Part shown: positions 40,435-41,899 of the stretch, piece by piece
Numbering within the stretch: the first letter of the stretch is position 1
Layout of the letters: the number at the start of each line of letters is the position of its first letter
DNA from: Desulfurellaceae bacterium
GTDB lineage: Bacteria; Desulfobacterota; Binatia; Bin18
Assembly (NCBI GenBank): GCA_021296095.1
Contig: JAGWBB010000017.1
Span: 1-41,899, forward strand
DNA length: 41,899 nt
Direction of reading: 5' to 3'
Made by a program: the position numbers and the translations under genes
Notes under the pieces: model-generated
Database searches by the model: none
Told to the model about the DNA's origin: nothing
The model's input: only the letters and a program-made list of their open reading frames with translations

Positions 40435-40728
40435 ATGCAGTTTTTGATCACCATCACATGGCGCGCCGGGGCGACCGTTGCGCAAAATCGCTCGGCAGCC
40501 AGCGTGGTCCAGCGACGCCTGATGCAGCCGGCCGAGGGGGTCAGAATCATGAACACGGTGGCCGATCTGGGCAAGCGCAAGCTGTATATTCTGGCCGAGG
40601 TGAATGAAGAGGCGGTCAACAATATCCAGGACACCCTGGAACTCACCACCCAGCCGGCCATAGACAGCGTCGAGACGACGCTGGTGGTGGACGGCAAGCG
40701 GGCGATCAACACCTTTCTGACGATGTAG
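40435..40728 (+). CDS. Small protein of unknown function (DUF3303-like)
   Basis: This 97-residue protein (MQFLITITWRAGATVAQNRS, LGKRKLYILAEVNEEAVNNI) has the small ferredoxin-like alpha/beta pattern of DUF3303/GYD-related proteins. The AGGAGG 6 nt before ATG 40435 is strong. It overlaps the convergent GH13 gene by 23 bp at the 3' end. It might be a regulator or a binding protein; I see no catalytic residues. Confidence 0.75.
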   Translation: MQFLITITWRAGATVAQNRSAASVVQRRLMQPAEGVRIMNTVADLGKRKLYILAEVNEEAVNNIQDTLELTTQPAIDSVETTLVVDGKRAINTFLTM

Positions 40729-41899
40729 GCCGGACAGCCCCGCCCTCTTCCTCCCGGCGATAGTACAGCACGTTCACGCCGGCCGGTTTGAGCCGGCCGG
40801 TCCGAAAGTCCGGCGTATGGTGCAAGCGCCCGTCCAGAGCCAGGTCGTCAATGCGCTCGGGCGGGGCAAAAACACGTCCCAGGCTGCCCAGCCAACACCG
40901 CTGGGGATAACAGCGGTTCTTGTTCAATAACAAGAGCGCGCGCTCTGCCCCGTCCCGGCTGGATTTGACACACGCAAAAACCTCGCGGTTACGCACCCGC
41001 AGCAGGCGTATCGGCCCTTCCTCGTTGAACACCCGGTAGGTCATCTTGATGCGGTGCACGTCGGCAATGAAGTCACGCAAATCCCAGGCTGGCTCTTCCC
41101 AGTCCTGGGGTCGGGTTTTGACCACATCGAGCCGACGGCGAAAGCCGTACTCGAAGCCCATCGGCATCATCACCCCGCTCGCGTACAGGCCGGCAAACGC
41201 GTAGCGCTGCCTGACCGCAGCCCGGTCGCCGCCCAGTTCGGTGGCTAGGCGCTCGGTATCGTGCGATTCGGGAAAGCTGATGGACGGCGCCCAGGGTGCG
41301 GTGCGCTGATAGTGGTTGACGCACCAGCGGCCGTTCCAGTCCCACCACTTTGAGCTGTTGAACACATAATCGAACCCGGCCTGGGCCAACTGCACGGTCT
41401 GCTCAATGGGACAGCCCAAGGACTCGGCCACAAACAGGCGGTCGGGGTAGGCGTGTTTCAGCTCCTGGATGAGGAAGGTCCACAGCGCCGCCGGGACTTT
41501 ATAGGCTGCGTCACACCGAAAGCCGTCAAACCCCAGCGCCGCGTAGTGCCGCACCAGACCGAGCCAGTACTGCCACAGCTGTTCACGGTCCGGGCTGTCG
41601 GCGTTGTCTATTTCGACCAGATCGCCCCACACGACCTTTTTTCTGCCGTCCCTGGCGCTGGGGTGGACCCGTTTTCCGGCGGCGTCGTATTTGTACCACT
41701 CGGGGTGTTGGGCGACCAGGACCGAATCGAAAGCGGTATGGTTGATGACCAGGTCCATCATCACCCTGAGGCCGAGCCGTTTAGCCGTGCGGAGCATCCG
41801 TTTCAGCTGAGCCTGGGGCCGACCGGCGTTCGGATCGAGTAAACGCGGATCAACGCTGTAGTAGTCTTTGATCGCGTACAGACTGCCGGAGTACCCCGT
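40706..41899 (-). CDS. Alpha-amylase family protein (GH13), N-terminus beyond the window
   Basis: The frame is open to the end of the window, giving about 397 residues without the true start. Visible GH13 regions are VMMDLVINHTAFDS, GFDGFRCDAAYKVP (nucleophile Asp), RLFVAESLGCP (acid Glu) and FPESHDTERLA (third Asp). The order of loops (SLYAIKDYYSVDP, then WGDLVEIDN) recalls the maltosyltransferase/GlgE-like branch, but the motif in the second block (CDAAYKVP, not CDNPHTKP) differs from true GlgE, so the exact activity is uncertain. It is convergent with the 97-residue gene, with a 23-bp overlap. Confidence 0.85.
   Translation of the reverse strand, partial: TGYSGSLYAIKDYYSVDPRLLDPNAGRPQAQLKRMLRTAKRLGLRVMMDLVINHTAFDSVLVAQHPEWYKYDAAGKRVHPSARDGRKKVVWGDLVEIDNADSPDREQLWQYWLGLVRHYAALGFDGFRCDAAYKVPAALWTFLIQELKHAYPDRLFVAESLGCPIEQTVQLAQAGFDYVFNSSKWWDWNGRWCVNHYQRTAPWAPSISFPESHDTERLATELGGDRAAVRQRYAFAGLYASGVMMPMGFEYGFRRRLDVVKTRPQDWEEPAWDLRDFIADVHRIKMTYRVFNEEGPIRLLRVRNREVFACVKSSRDGAERALLLLNKNRCYPQRCWLGSLGRVFAPPERIDDLALDGRLHHTPDFRTGRLKPAGVNVLYYRREEEGGAVRPTSSERC

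Noticed and set aside
1..41899. tRNA, rRNA genes or CRISPR array
   Set aside because: No tRNA-like cloverleaf ends, rRNA segments or regularly spaced repeats were seen on either strand.

Overview
This is a GC-rich (roughly 60% or more by eye) chromosomal window from an uncultured-type bacterium. Several F420/FMN luciferase-like (LLM) oxidoreductases, an ACMSD-like amidohydrolase, a GrdB-like selenoprotein, molybdenum hydroxylase subunits and a GH57-based glycogen pathway recall soil or marine lineages such as Tectomicrobia/Entotheonella, Binatota or other former Deltaproteobacteria. That placement is inference; no ribosomal or marker gene is present. There is no rRNA, tRNA, CRISPR array or intact transposon.

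Region 1 (1-16.9 kb) is catabolic. A truncated LLM gene, a frame-disrupted alpha/beta hydrolase and the two subunits of a hydroquinone 1,2-dioxygenase (HapC/HapD type; all three metal ligands of HapD are present with exact spacing) form a + strand operon. Facing it are an LLM oxidoreductase and, further on, an amidohydrolase/selenoprotein pair. The selenoprotein is normally split by gene callers because an in-frame TGA at 4613-4615 is read as stop; I read it as selenocysteine followed by a SECIS-like hairpin. A TetR regulator, flanked by two diverged copies of an ~85 bp repeat, precedes a three-subunit molybdenum hydroxylase (FAD, 2Fe-2S and Mo subunits). Next come a TmoC-like Rieske ferredoxin, a TmoD-like effector and an HCCA-isomerase-like protein with no hydroxylase subunits nearby, then a SnoaL-like protein, a nitrilase-family protein, a PNPOx-like protein, an SDR, a secreted NTF2-like protein and an SsuD-like LLM enzyme.

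Region 2 (16.9-23.5 kb) is a stress/signalling island: tandem universal stress protein, two CBS proteins, a small membrane protein, a YbaK-like deacylase, a histidine kinase and an NtrC-type sigma-54 activator. Two near-perfect sigma-54 promoters (18031-18046 on +, 21141-21156 on -) each lie downstream of an 18-bp inverted repeat of the form TGTCCC-N6-GGGACA, which suggests a local sigma-54 regulon controlled by the adjacent two-component system.

Region 3 (23.5-41.9 kb) is glycogen/maltodextrin and glycolysis: glycogen phosphorylase, MalQ, GH13 hydrolase, GlgC, GH57 branching enzyme, GlgA, a phosphofructokinase with the residues of the PPi-dependent type, and a truncated second GH13 enzyme. 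Inserted in it are a RES/Xre toxin-antitoxin pair with a palindromic operator candidate, a repeat-rich coiled-coil membrane protein, an aldo-keto reductase, and a compact five-gene operon (two paralogous unknown proteins flanking an ABM monooxygenase-like protein, a zinc-ribbon protein and a GYD protein) that I cannot assign to any described pathway.
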